Shown here one piece after another: positions 41,347-50,001 of a DNA stretch of 64,000 nucleotides. The DNA lies in assembly GCA_017306245.1 (NCBI GenBank), contig JAFKIY010000004.1, positions 1 through 64,000 on the forward strand, in the 5' to 3' direction. A program made the position numbers and the translations under genes. The notes beneath the pieces are model-generated. The model was not told where the DNA came from. It made no database searches and saw only the letters and a list, made by a program, of their open reading frames with translations. Positions within the stretch are counted from its first letter, which is position 1, and every line of letters starts with the position of its first letter. The DNA comes from Micrococcales bacterium. Its GTDB lineage: Bacteria > Actinomycetota > Actinomycetes > Actinomycetales > Microbacteriaceae.

Positions 41347-44124
41347 TTACTCCCTGTCGGTCAGCGACCAGGCATCCTCGGACGACGAGCCTTCGACTTC
41401 ATCGTATCCGCTCGTGGACTTCGCGACCGGGTCGTGGTCGTACCGGTCTGCGTCATGGTGCTCGGGCGCCGATTCGCCGACGCCGCCGCGCAGGCGGGCG
41501 AGCACCTCGGGAAGCTGTTCCGCCGACACGAGGACATCCCTGGCTTTCGACCCTTCGGACGGGCCGACGATTTCGCGGGACTCGAGGAGATCCATGAGCC
41601 GTCCGGCCTTCGCGAATCCGACCCTGAGTTTGCGTTGCAGCATCGAGGTGGATCCGAACTGGGTCGTCACGACGAGTTCCGCCGCGGCCAGCAGCACATC
41701 GAGGTCGTCGCCGATGTCGCCGTCGACCGCGTGTTTCTCCGTCGCCGCGGCCACATCCTTGCGGTATTCGGGGCGGGCCTGGGCCGTGACGTGCTTCACG
41801 ACCGCGACGACTTCGCTTTCGCTCACCCACGCGCCCTGAACGCGAATCGGCTTCGACGCCCCCATGGGGAGGAAGAGCGCGTCACCCTGGCCGATGAGCT
41901 TGTCGGCTCCAGCCTGGTCGAGGATGACCCGGGAATCGGTCATGCTGCTCACCGCGAACGCCAGACGGCTGGGCACGTTCGCCTTGATCAGCCCGGTCAC
42001 GACGTCGACGCTCGGCCGCTGGGTCGCCAGCACCAGGTGGATCCCGCTCGCGCGCGCGAGCTGCGTGATGCGCACCACCGAGTCCTCGACGTCGCGGGGG
42101 GCGACCATCATGAGGTCGGCGAGTTCGTCGACGACGACGAGCAGGTAAGGATAGGGCTTGAGTTTGCGCTCGCTGCCGGGCGGCAGCGTGATCTCGCCCG
42201 CGACCACTGCCGCATTGAAATCGTCGATGTGGCGGTAGCCGAAGCTCGCCAGATCGTCGTAGCGCATGTCCATTTCCTTCACGACCCAGGACAGCGCCTC
42301 CGCAGCCTTCTTCGGGTTCGTGATGATGGGCGTGATGAGGTGCGGGACGCCGGCATAGTGGGCGAGCTCGACGCGCTTGGGATCGATGAGAACCATGCGC
42401 ACTTCGGCGGGCTTTGCCCTCATGAGCAGGCTCGTGATCATCGAGTTGATGAAACTCGACTTTCCGGATCCGGTCGCCCCTGCCACGAGCAGGTGCGGCA
42501 TTTTGGCGAGATTCGCCACGACGAAACCACCTTCGACATCCTTGCCCATGCCGATGGTCATCGGGTGTGCGCTCGCCGTGCTCGCCTTCGAACGCAGCAC
42601 ATCGCCGAGCGAGACGATTTCGCGGTCCTGATTTGGGATCTCCACACCGATCGCGCTTTTCCCGGGAATCGGCGAGAGTATCCGCACCTCGTTGCTGGCC
42701 ACCGCGTAGGAGAGGTTCTTGCTGAGCGCGGTCACCCGCTCGACCTTCACACCAGGGCCGAGTTCGATCTCGTAGCGCGTGACCGTCGGGCCGCGGCTGA
42801 ACCCGGTGACGACCGCATCCACCTGGAACTGTTTCAGCACCTCGGAGATCGAGCGCACGATGTCGTCGTTCGCCCCCGACCGCGTCTTCGACGGGGTGCC
42901 CGGTTCGAGCACGGAGGATGCGGGCAGCCGATACGGCGCCGTCGGCTGGTGAGGCGCGTCGTCGTCGAACTCTCCGGCCGCGCCCTTCTCGTGGGCGCCG
43001 GAGGAGAACCCGGGCAGCCGCTCATCGCCCCCCTGCCTGCCGTCCCGGGCTGCGCCATCCTGCGAATTCTCTCCCCGAACGGAGTCGTCGCGAATCCCGG
43101 TCGCCGACACGCCATCCATTTCGCCCGTGAAGCGCTTGACCGCTTTCTCCGCCTTGAGCAGGTCTTCGATGAGTTCGATGCCGAACTCGTCCCTGGGCGT
43201 GTGGTCGATGACGCCGGTTCTGGCATTCATGAGAACCGGACTGTCGAAAGCCGGCTCCTCTTCGCGCTGGAGCTTGTTTCGCCTCCACCATGGGACCTGG
43301 TCCGCATCCTCGGCTTCCGCTTCGAGCCCGAGATCGCCGAGCGTGCCCAGCGGCACTGTCGCCGTCTTCGCCGCTTTCTTGGCCGCGAGTTCATCCCCGT
43401 CCGGAAGCTCGGCGCCGAACAGGTACGCGTACAGTTCGCGGAGCCGGAATCCGACGCGGTTGGGCGGTGTTTTCGTGATGATGAACAGCGACATGACGAG
43501 CGCGAGGACAATGAGGGGAACCGCGATCCAGGCACTCAGGTAGGTGGCCAGGGGCATCCCGATGCCGTAGCCGACGATTCCGCCCGCCTGGGCGAAGGCG
43601 CCGATCGGGTCGCCCCACGACGGGCTTACGCCGTAGATGTGGCAGAGCGCGCAAATGCTCCCGATGAGGACGCCCATGCCTATTCCGATCCGGCCGTTGT
43701 CGTTGACGGACGACGGATGCCGGAAGAACCACACCGCGAGCACGAGCAGGATGACCGGGAGCGCGAACGCGAGCCGACCGAATGCGCCGCCGAACGTGTA
43801 CGCGTCCAGGGCGATCGCGACCGGATCATTCGGGAAGAACCACTCCACGACCGCGCCGCCGATGGCGAGGAGGAAGAACAGGAACGGCACGCCGTCGCGC
43901 AGCTCGTCCTTCGCGAGAGTTTCCCGGCCGAACAGCCGCGCAGCGCCGCCGACCATGTGTGCGAGCCCGAGCCAGGTCTTCGTGAGGATCCCCGGCTCCT
44001 GCACCGGAGTGCGCTTTTTCCTGGCGGGCGGCCGACGGACGGGTGCCGCACGCGTGCGCGTCGTCGAGGCGCGCGAACGCGACGTCGACCGCGAGGTCGG
44101 CGTGGACGAAGCACGCGTAGCCAT
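41347..44124 (-). CDS. ftsK: DNA translocase FtsK/SpoIIIE
   Basis: A septal DNA pump that clears chromosomes before division, 925 residues. It has a basic N-terminal tail, about four membrane helices (roughly residues 60-240), a Gly/Asp-rich linker, and the motor with Walker [19 protein letters not shown] (about 575) and Walker [14 protein letters not shown] winged gamma domain ([27 protein letters not shown]) follows near the C-terminus. I prefer ATG 44124 (MATRASST); a TTG ten codons upstream is possible. Confidence 0.95.
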   Translation of the reverse strand: MATRASSTPTSRSTSRSRASTTRTRAAPVRRPPARKKRTPVQEPGILTKTWLGLAHMVGGAARLFGRETLAKDELRDGVPFLFFLLAIGGAVVEWFFPNDPVAIALDAYTFGGAFGRLAFALPVILLVLAVWFFRHPSSVNDNGRIGIGMGVLIGSICALCHIYGVSPSWGDPIGAFAQAGGIVGYGIGMPLATYLSAWIAVPLIVLALVMSLFIITKTPPNRVGFRLRELYAYLFGAELPDGDELAAKKAAKTATVPLGTLGDLGLEAEAEDADQVPWWRRNKLQREEEPAFDSPVLMNARTGVIDHTPRDEFGIELIEDLLKAEKAVKRFTGEMDGVSATGIRDDSVRGENSQDGAARDGRQGGDERLPGFSSGAHEKGAAGEFDDDAPHQPTAPYRLPASSVLEPGTPSKTRSGANDDIVRSISEVLKQFQVDAVVTGFSRGPTVTRYEIELGPGVKVERVTALSKNLSYAVASNEVRILSPIPGKSAIGVEIPNQDREIVSLGDVLRSKASTASAHPMTIGMGKDVEGGFVVANLAKMPHLLVAGATGSGKSSFINSMITSLLMRAKPAEVRMVLIDPKRVELAHYAGVPHLITPIITNPKKAAEALSWVVKEMDMRYDDLASFGYRHIDDFNAAVVAGEITLPPGSERKLKPYPYLLVVVDELADLMMVAPRDVEDSVVRITQLARASGIHLVLATQRPSVDVVTGLIKANVPSRLAFAVSSMTDSRVILDQAGADKLIGQGDALFLPMGASKPIRVQGAWVSESEVVAVVKHVTAQARPEYRKDVAAATEKHAVDGDIGDDLDVLLAAAELVVTTQFGSTSMLQRKLRVGFAKAGRLMDLLESREIVGPSEGSKARDVLVSAEQLPEVLARLRGGVGESAPEHHDADRYDHDPVAKSTSGYDEVEGSSSEDAWSLTDRE

Positions 44125-44199
44125 GCGGTCAACGGTACTTCGGCGCTGCGTCAATCGGCGGGAGACTCCGGGGAGTGTCTCAATCCTCCAGCCGAAGAA

Positions 44200-45876
44200 T
44201 CACGCCTCGATGACCACGGGAACGATCATGGGGCGGCGCCGGTGTTGCGAGTTCACCCAGCGCCCGACCGTGCGGCGGATGACCTGGCTGAACGCGTGGG
44301 TGTCGCGCGTGCCGTTCTCCGCAGCTTCAGTGAGCGCCTTCACGATGAGCGGCTTCACATCATCGAACACCGCATCATCCTCCGCGAACCCGCGGGACTG
44401 GATCTCCGGGCCGACGATGATTCGCCCCGTTTGCGAATCGATGGCCGTGAAAATGGAGATGAAACCCTCTTCGGCGAGGATGCGACGGTCCTTCAGGTCG
44501 GCGTCGGTGATCTCCCCCACCGTGGAACCGTCGACGTAGACGTAGCCGAGGTCCAGCTGGCCGACGACCTCGACGACCCCGTCCTTCAGATCGAGAACCG
44601 TGCCGTCCTCGGCGATGAACGTGTTCTCCTCCGGGACGCCCGTGTCGATCGCGAGCTGCTGGTTCGCCACGAGGTGCCGGAACTCGCCGTGGACGGGCAG
44701 CACGTTCTTCGGCTTGATGATGTTGAAGCAGTACAGCAGCTCTCCGGCCGCCGCGTGCCCGGACACGTGCACCTTCGCGTTGCCCTTGTGCACGACCGTC
44801 GCGCCCAGCTTCGTGAGGCCGTTGATGACCCGGTACACGGCGTTCTCGTTGCCGGGGATGAGGCTCGAAGCGAGGATGACTGTGTCGCCCCTGCCCACCT
44901 CGATCTGGTGTTCGAGGTTCGCCATCCGCGCGAGCACCGCCATCGGTTCGCCCTGGGAGCCGGTGCTCATGTACACGATGCGGTCGTCGGGCAGGTCGGC
45001 CGCCTTCTTCGTGTCGACGAGAACGCCTTCCGGCACTTTCAGGTACCCGAGATCCGCGGCAATCGTCATGTTGCGCACCATCGAGCGGCCCATGAACGCG
45101 ACCTTGCGGCCGTTCGCGTGCGCGGCATCCAGAACCTGCTGCACCCGATGGACGTGGCTGGAGAAACTCGCGATGATCACGCGGCGCGGAGCTTTCGCGA
45201 TGACGGTTTCCAGAACCGGACCGATCGCGCGCTCCGACGCGGTGAACCCGGGAACGTCGGCATTCGTGGAGTCGACGAGGAACAGGTCGACGCCGGCTTC
45301 GCCGAGCCTCGCGAATGCCCGCAGGTCGGTGATGCGGTCATCCAGCGGAAGCTGGTCCATTTTGAAGTCGCCCGTGTGGAGGACGACGCCGGCGCTCGTC
45401 GTGATGGCGACCGCGAGCGCGTCCGGGATGGAGTGGTTCACTGCGATGAATTCGAGGGCGAACGGCCCGAGCTTTTCGTGCTGGCCCTCCCTGACCTCCA
45501 GCGTGTACGGGGTGATGCGGTGCTCCTTGAGCTTCGCTTCGATGAGGGCAAGGGTGAGTCCTGAGCCCAGGAGCGGGATGTCCTGGCGCAATCTGAGGAG
45601 GTACGGAACGGCGCCGATGTGGTCTTCGTGTCCGTGGGTGAGCACGATGCCCAGGATGTCGTCGAGCCGGTCCCGCACCGGCGCGAAGTCCGGGAGGATC
45701 AGGTCGACGCCGGGCTGGTTCTCTTCCGGGAACAGCACCCCGCAGTCGACGATGAGCAGCTTGCCGTCGATTTCGAACACGGTCATGTTGCGACCGATTT
45801 CGCCGAGGCCGCCAACCGGGATGACGCGGAGGGTTCCCGGAGCGAGGGTCCGCGGTTCGAACACAGCTGAATTCAT
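44200..45876 (-). CDS. rnj: Ribonuclease J
   Basis: A 558-residue metallo-beta-lactamase/beta-CASP RNase with 5' exo- and endonuclease activity on mRNA and rRNA. The zinc-binding motif LTHGHEDHIGAVP (about residue 78), VLHTGDFKMDQ, and beta-CASP segments (TGSQGEPMAVLARMA, HVSGHAAAGEL, PVHGEFRHL) are all intact. ATG 45876 overlaps the dapA stop by four bases. The order dapB-thyX-dapA-rnj is classical for Actinobacteria. Confidence 0.96.
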   Translation of the reverse strand: MNSAVFEPRTLAPGTLRVIPVGGLGEIGRNMTVFEIDGKLLIVDCGVLFPEENQPGVDLILPDFAPVRDRLDDILGIVLTHGHEDHIGAVPYLLRLRQDIPLLGSGLTLALIEAKLKEHRITPYTLEVREGQHEKLGPFALEFIAVNHSIPDALAVAITTSAGVVLHTGDFKMDQLPLDDRITDLRAFARLGEAGVDLFLVDSTNADVPGFTASERAIGPVLETVIAKAPRRVIIASFSSHVHRVQQVLDAAHANGRKVAFMGRSMVRNMTIAADLGYLKVPEGVLVDTKKAADLPDDRIVYMSTGSQGEPMAVLARMANLEHQIEVGRGDTVILASSLIPGNENAVYRVINGLTKLGATVVHKGNAKVHVSGHAAAGELLYCFNIIKPKNVLPVHGEFRHLVANQQLAIDTGVPEENTFIAEDGTVLDLKDGVVEVVGQLDLGYVYVDGSTVGEITDADLKDRRILAEEGFISIFTAIDSQTGRIIVGPEIQSRGFAEDDAVFDDVKPLIVKALTEAAENGTRDTHAFSQVIRRTVGRWVNSQHRRRPMIVPVVIEA

Positions 45877-46850
45877 CGTGTGGTTCCTGCGACCTTCGGT
45901 AGTGCTCCACCCGCTGCCGCGTTGCGGTCCGGGCGGAAGTTCGTGAGGTCGAGGCCGGGGATCTGGCCGATCCGCGCGAGATCATCCTCGATCTGGGCGG
46001 CCTCGAAGTCCTCGGGGCCGACGAGGGGCAGTCGAACGCGCGGCGAATCGATCCGCCCCAGGCCGTGCAGGATGTATTTGGCCGCGACGGTTCCCGGCAC
46101 GTGTGTCATGACCGCTCGAACGAGCGGCTCGAGGAGTCGGTGCGCCGCGGTCGCCTCGGCGAGCTGGCCCGAGTTGACGGCATCCACGATCTGGCGGTAT
46201 GGACGAGTGGCGATGTTCGCGGTGACCCCAACGAGCCCGGTGGCGCCGATCGACAGGTGCGGGAGGACGTTGGCGTCATCCCCGGAGAAGTACAGCAAAT
46301 CAGTCTCGTTGAGCACGCGGCTGACCTGGCTGAAGTCGCCCTTGGCGTCCTTGATCCCCACGACGTTCGGGTGCTTCGCGATGCGGGTGATTGTCTCGTA
46401 GTTGATGGGAACTCCCGTGCGGCCCGGGATGTCGTACAGGATCACCGGAAGGTCCGTCGCGTCGGCGATGAGCCGGAAGTGGGTGAGGATGCCGGACTGC
46501 GTCGGCTTGTTGTAGTACGGCGTGACGATCATGACCCCGTCCGCACCGGCTTTCTCGCTGTCCCGGTACAGCTGCATGGCGTGCGCGGTTTCATTCGAGC
46601 CGCCGCCCGTGATGATCTTCGCGCGGCCGGCCGCGACCAACTTGCCGACCTCGACGAGTTTGACCTTTTCCGGGTCGGTGAGCGTGCTCGTCTCCCCCGT
46701 TGTGCCGGACACGACGATGCCGTCCGCGCCGTCCGTGATGACCTGGTCGATGTGCTTCTCGACCCCGGCCCAGTCGACTTCACCGTCAGCATTGAACGGG
46801 GTCACCAGGGCGACGAGCACCTGACCGAACGGATTCTCTCGAGTAGTCAC
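45873..46850 (-). CDS. dapA: 4-hydroxy-tetrahydrodipicolinate synthase
   Basis: The first committed enzyme of diaminopimelate/lysine synthesis, a TIM-barrel aldolase of 325 residues. The Schiff-base lysine lies in VVGIKDAKGD (about residue 175) and the tyrosine in ILYDIPGRTGV; GTTGETSTL is the pyruvate-binding loop. It overlaps rnj downstream. Its usual upstream partner thyX is separated from it by an inserted 1.25-kb segment. Confidence 0.96.
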   Translation of the reverse strand: MTTRENPFGQVLVALVTPFNADGEVDWAGVEKHIDQVITDGADGIVVSGTTGETSTLTDPEKVKLVEVGKLVAAGRAKIITGGGSNETAHAMQLYRDSEKAGADGVMIVTPYYNKPTQSGILTHFRLIADATDLPVILYDIPGRTGVPINYETITRIAKHPNVVGIKDAKGDFSQVSRVLNETDLLYFSGDDANVLPHLSIGATGLVGVTANIATRPYRQIVDAVNSGQLAEATAAHRLLEPLVRAVMTHVPGTVAAKYILHGLGRIDSPRVRLPLVGPEDFEAAQIEDDLARIGQIPGLDLTNFRPDRNAAAGGALPKVAGTTR

Positions 46851-46920
46851 GAGTTACAGGCTATCGCGAGGAGGCCTCCCGCCCGCGCGGAGGGTGGGCT
46901 GACCGGCCGGGACAAGCACC

Positions 46921-46945
46921 CTACGGCGCGACGCGACCGTTCCCG
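46921..46945 (-). pseudogene. Relic of a thyX 3' end (left copy of the direct repeat)
   Basis: Reads, on the minus strand, codons GGG AAC GGT CGC GTC GCG CCG TAG, the last residues of ThyX with a Glu-to-Gly change and a synonymous change. It is not attached to any longer thyX sequence. It probably marks the original junction with dapA. Confidence 0.6.
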
Positions 46946-46951
46946 CAATCA

Positions 46952-47032
46952 GTGTTGTGCAGGACATCCTGATGGGTGCGTGCGTGCGGGGAGCCAAAAT
47001 TGACAAGTTTGGATGAATGTCCTGCACAACAC
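46952..47032. repeat. Motif copies R1 and R2 as a long inverted repeat
   Basis: GTGTTGTGCAGGACAT (46952-46967) and its exact reverse complement ATGTCCTGCACAACAC (47017-47032). Inside them CATCC/GGATG and CCAAA/TTTGG can also pair, so the 81 bases can fold into one long hairpin. It lies 48 bases downstream of the DUF559 gene stop and could act as a terminator or element end. Confidence 0.8.
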
Positions 47033-47079
47033 GATGGAGCGCGACGAGGTGGCTGCCTCCCTAATTGGTACAGCTGTCC

Positions 47080-47946
47080 TCAGCCGGGCTGATGATCGCC
47101 GCGAGACACAGCGGCCAAGATCGAACCCTCGACGGTTGGCCACTCATAGACGACCTGCGAATACATGAAACGCAGGACACGACACCCTCTCGTACTTAGT
47201 GCGGCATCCTTCTGACGATCCCGGTACGGATCACTGTGGAACTCCCGACTGTCAACCTCGATCACCAGCCGCTCCCCAATGAGGAAGTCAAGCGGCCCAA
47301 CTCCGCCCACGAAGGCTTGCTGGGTGAATCGAAGTCCCAGAGCGTGAAGATGCAGCTTCATGATTGATTCGGTTCCGCTGTCCGATCTGGTGGACGCGAT
47401 TCGACCTAAGGGCCTGTCCGCAATCTTCAGCGAATTGAACACCAGTGTGCGATCCGACTGAGTCAGCTTTCGATTTCGCAGAGCTGACTCGAAGACGACA
47501 AATCCAGCTCCCTGCCCCTGGCACGCAAATGTCCGCACGATGCATTCGACGATCGATACCGCATGACGGTCGCCGCCGAGTCCGCTTCGACTCCAGTGGA
47601 CCACAATTGCGTCGTCAGGATGAGCCGCAAGCCGTTTCCTGAAGTCATCTGCTGTGCGCAATCTGGATGCCCGCCGCGGCACAGCTACATGCAAGCCCAC
47701 GTGTTCCGGAACCCACAGTCCATGGTGAATAGAGCCACTCACGCAGGTCAATTTGCCGCCGATACGAAACGCGCGCAATGAAGGCTGCTGGCAATCGGAA
47801 TTCGCGTACCAACCCTTTCTCACACGCAGAATCCGGCTGGCCTGGACTGCCGCGAATACGCTATCCGGAGAGTATCCGAGTCTGGCCAACTCGGAGGCCT
47901 TGGCGAACCCGCCAAGCTTCAGAATGTCCGCTTCAATGTGACTCAT
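47080..47946 (-). CDS. AbiEi-like HTH fused to DUF559 (Vsr-like) endonuclease
   Basis: A 288-residue protein. The N-terminus (about 1-50; LGGFAKASELARLGYSPDSV, RILRVRKGWYA) resembles the winged-helix domain of type IV antitoxin AbiEi. The C-terminus (about 190-275) is a DUF559/Vsr-type PD-(D/E)XK nuclease: Asp220 in GPLDFL, Glu230 and Asp232 in VIEVDSREFH, His237, then DRQKDAALSTRGCRVLRF. The catalytic set looks intact, so an active nuclease is likely. I prefer ATG 47946; ATG 47997 is also possible. Four copies of a 12-14-base motif lie in its upstream region. No partner toxin is adjacent. Role in defence or as a homing-type selfish gene is inference. Confidence 0.75.
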   Translation of the reverse strand: MSHIEADILKLGGFAKASELARLGYSPDSVFAAVQASRILRVRKGWYANSDCQQPSLRAFRIGGKLTCVSGSIHHGLWVPEHVGLHVAVPRRASRLRTADDFRKRLAAHPDDAIVVHWSRSGLGGDRHAVSIVECIVRTFACQGQGAGFVVFESALRNRKLTQSDRTLVFNSLKIADRPLGRIASTRSDSGTESIMKLHLHALGLRFTQQAFVGGVGPLDFLIGERLVIEVDSREFHSDPYRDRQKDAALSTRGCRVLRFMYSQVVYEWPTVEGSILAAVSRGDHQPG

Positions 47947-48010
47947 TTCCCAATCGTCGCCGTGGAAATTCGCTGTCAGCGGTTTTGCCGCATGCACTGG
48001 GGATTACCCG

Positions 48011-48181
48011 GTTGTGCAGGACTTTGGAGGGAGTGGAGTTCAGTCTGGCGCTGCCCCCAGACGATTGTGCAGGACATTACGGGTACTGAGTCCGCAAGGT
48101 CCTGTGCTGCGAGTGATTAATTGAGATTGTCCTGCAAAACACGTTTGGTGGCAGGGAGGGGACTGGAATGTCCTGCATAAC
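48011..48181. repeat. Motif copies R3-R6 upstream of the DUF559 gene
   Basis: R3 GTTGTGCAGGAC (48011-48022), R4 ATTGTGCAGGACAT (48064-48077), R5 TTGTCCTGCAAAACAC (48127-48142, opposite strand) and R6 ATGTCCTGCATAAC (48168-48181, opposite strand). Spacing is irregular (53, 63 and 41 bases), so this is not a CRISPR array. The rest of 47947-48194 holds no gene that I can see. The sites cover the promoter region of the nuclease gene. Confidence 0.75.
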
Positions 48182-48194
48182 TGGATGAGGGCGG

Positions 48195-48986
48195 CTACGG
48201 CGCGACGCGGCCGTTTTCGTTGAACGCCGAGTAGGTGAGCGGCATGAGCTCGGCGAAGTGGGCTTCCATCTTCTCCGCGCACATCTCTATCTCCCGCTGC
48301 GGGAACGACGGGAAGTGGCTGCCCTCCCGTTTCGTGCGCAGCGACAGGAAGTTCATGAGCGACCGCGCGTTCATGGTCACGTACATCGACGAGTAGATCG
48401 TGAGCGGGAGGACGATGCGGGCGACCTCGCGGGCGACGCCGGCCTCCAGCATCCGCTGGTACGCCTCATACGCGTGCTGCGACACGTCGCGGGTCTGCTG
48501 TTCGACGAGCGCAGTCTGCTCTGCGGATCCGGGATGGAACTCGTACGCGCCCGGCTTTCCGGTCTGCAGCAGGTTGCGCTCCGGCGACGGGATATAGAAC
48601 ACCGGGTTCAGTTCCCGATAGCGACCGGATTCCTCGTTGTACGAGGCGATGCGGTGGCGCATGAATTCGCGAAACACGAAGATCGGCGCCTGGACGTAGA
48701 ACGTCATGGAGTTGTGCTCGAACGGGGATCCGTGGCGGTCACGCATGAGGTAGTTGATGAGTCCGCGGTTGCGCTTCTGGTCCTGCTCCGTCTCGGCGCC
48801 GTCGAGCTGGCTGGATTCGAGCGTCTGCTCCCCCTGCGTCGACACGCGCGCGGCGAACAGCACGTCCGAGTCGTGCGCGCTCGACCGCACGAGTTCGACG
48901 GTGACGTCGGAGCGAAATTGGATGGGCGGAAGGGATTTTGCTGACTCGTCGCGGTCCTGCGGGGGTTCGTCTGGCACGGAGTTCAC
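48195..48986 (-). CDS. thyX: Flavin-dependent thymidylate synthase
   Basis: Makes dTMP from dUMP using FAD and NADPH, about 263 residues. The ThyX motif RHR-x3-S-x-NE-x2-SGR is present as RHRIASYNEESGR (about residue 110). The segments NARSLMNFLSLR and LINYLMRDRHGSPFEH are also typical. The GTG at 48984-48986 is the first start in frame, but no ribosome site is visible and an in-frame GTG nine bases later is possible, so the N-terminus is uncertain. Its stop lies at the right end of the inserted element. Confidence 0.95.
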   Translation of the reverse strand: MNSVPDEPPQDRDESAKSLPPIQFRSDVTVELVRSSAHDSDVLFAARVSTQGEQTLESSQLDGAETEQDQKRNRGLINYLMRDRHGSPFEHNSMTFYVQAPIFVFREFMRHRIASYNEESGRYRELNPVFYIPSPERNLLQTGKPGAYEFHPGSAEQTALVEQQTRDVSQHAYEAYQRMLEAGVAREVARIVLPLTIYSSMYVTMNARSLMNFLSLRTKREGSHFPSFPQREIEMCAEKMEAHFAELMPLTYSAFNENGRVAP

Positions 48987-48996
48987 GATAGCGAAC

Positions 48997-49014
48997 CGGC
49001 GGAGCGCTCCGCCG
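48997..49014. repeat. 18-bp perfect palindrome between thyX and the OsmC-like gene
   Basis: CGGCGGAGCGCTCCGCCG is its own reverse complement. It lies ten bases upstream of the thyX start and 98 upstream of the OsmC-like gene. It may be an operator or a small cruciform; a chance event is possible in GC-rich DNA. Confidence 0.6.
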
Positions 49015-49111
49015 CGGGCACGCCGAGGAGGGTCGCCTTGGGGTTGCCTGTGATCGCGGCCCCGCGCTCGGACGGCTGACGTAGGGTGGGAACACGAGGG
49101 AAGGAACGATC

Positions 49112-49540
49112 ATGGCTTTGACGAGCGAATCCACAACTCTCTGGGTGGGTGACCTGAAGTCGGGAAGCGGCACGATCAGTCTCGACTCCTCCGAGGCCGC
49201 AGAATTCCCGGTCACCTGGGCCGGCCGCACCGACGGTGAGGCCGGGCGAACCAACCCCGAGGAACTTCTCGCAGCCGCCCACGCTGCCTGCTTCTCGATG
49301 CAGTTCTCCAGCCTCCTCGCGAAGGCGGGAACGCCGCCGACGAGCCTCCAGGTGACGGCCGCGGTCACCTTCGATCCCACGCAGGGTGGAATTCTGGGCA
49401 GCCACCTTCTCGTGAGCGCAAAGGTCGAGGGAATCGCCGAGGAGGATTTCCAGAAACTCGCGAATGAGGCCAGTCAGACCTGCCCGGTGTCGCGCGCGCT
49501 CGCCGGAATCACCATCACGCTCGAAGCGAGCCTGGAATAG
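49112..49540 (+). CDS. OsmC/Ohr family peroxiredoxin
   Basis: A 142-residue thiol-dependent hydroperoxide reductase, probably acting on organic peroxides. The two conserved cysteines are in AAHAACFSM (about residue 60) and QTCPVSRAL (about 125). The conserved TNPEELLAAAHAAC block supports OsmC rather than Ohr. ATG 49112 has AGGGAAGGAA upstream. It is divergent from thyX and convergent with the TPR-like membrane protein gene. Confidence 0.92.
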   Translation: MALTSESTTLWVGDLKSGSGTISLDSSEAAEFPVTWAGRTDGEAGRTNPEELLAAAHAACFSMQFSSLLAKAGTPPTSLQVTAAVTFDPTQGGILGSHLLVSAKVEGIAEEDFQKLANEASQTCPVSRALAGITITLEASLE

Positions 49541-49545
49541 TCGGC

Positions 49546-50001
49546 CTAACCGCGGACAGTACGCCCGTCGCGTTCCATCACGATCGCCTTGCGGATAACA
49601 CCTCGCGCCCGCCGTCGATCGCCGCACGCATCGTAGGCGAGACCGAGCCGGTACCAGGATTCCCACCGCGTCGGCGCGTTCTCGGCCGCCGCCTTCACTT
49701 CCGCAAAGACCGCCTCCGCGGCCGAACGATCCATCCGCCCGCTCGGTCGCCGCGGCACGCGGTCGAACGGATCCTCGCCTTCCGCGCCCAGCATTCGGCC
49801 GAGCCGCTCGCTTCGGAACCCGAACACCACTTCGGCCGCGAGCGCCCAGAACCCGACGAGCGGGAGAACGAGGAGCGCGATCCCGAGCCCGGTGGCGATC
49901 GGCTCTCCCACCCCGATCAGCCGCAGAGAAAGCTGAATGACGAGCAGCAGGTAGAGCACCAGAAGGACGGCCATGACGGCCACCGCGATCCGTTTTCTCA
50001 T
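49546..50001 (-). CDS. Two-helix membrane protein with TPR-like C-terminus
   Basis: A 151-residue protein with two N-terminal membrane helices (about 4-30 and 38-62), then a basic linker and a helical C-terminal segment (WESWYRLGLAYDACGDRRRARGVIRKAI) that resembles one tetratricopeptide repeat. I do not know the function. ATG 50001 overlaps the dapB stop (ATGA), so it is translated with dapB. Upstream frame is a shadow of dapB. Confidence 0.75.
   Translation of the reverse strand: MRKRIAVAVMAVLLVLYLLLVIQLSLRLIGVGEPIATGLGIALLVLPLVGFWALAAEVVFGFRSERLGRMLGAEGEDPFDRVPRRPSGRMDRSAAEAVFAEVKAAAENAPTRWESWYRLGLAYDACGDRRRARGVIRKAIVMERDGRTVRG

Larger units (their letters stand above)
46921..48219. mobile_element. 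Putative inserted element between dapA and thyX
   Basis: The 25 bases at 46921-46945 and at 48195-48219 are a direct repeat with three differences, starting CTACGGCGCGACGCG. The right copy is the true 3' end of thyX (codons ...ENGRVAP-stop). The left copy reads GNGRVAP-stop and lies where thyX should end beside dapA. Between them, 1249 bases carry one gene (a DUF559 endonuclease fusion) and six TTGTGCAGGACAT motifs. Base composition is visibly lower in GC than its surroundings. The flanking duplication of a gene end is typical of integration that restores its target. No integrase is present, so the mechanism is unknown. Confidence 0.6.

Noticed and set aside
46952..48181. CRISPR array formed by the TTGTGCAGGACAT copies
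   Set aside because: Repeats are short, in both orientations, irregularly spaced and interrupted by a gene; no cas genes are present.
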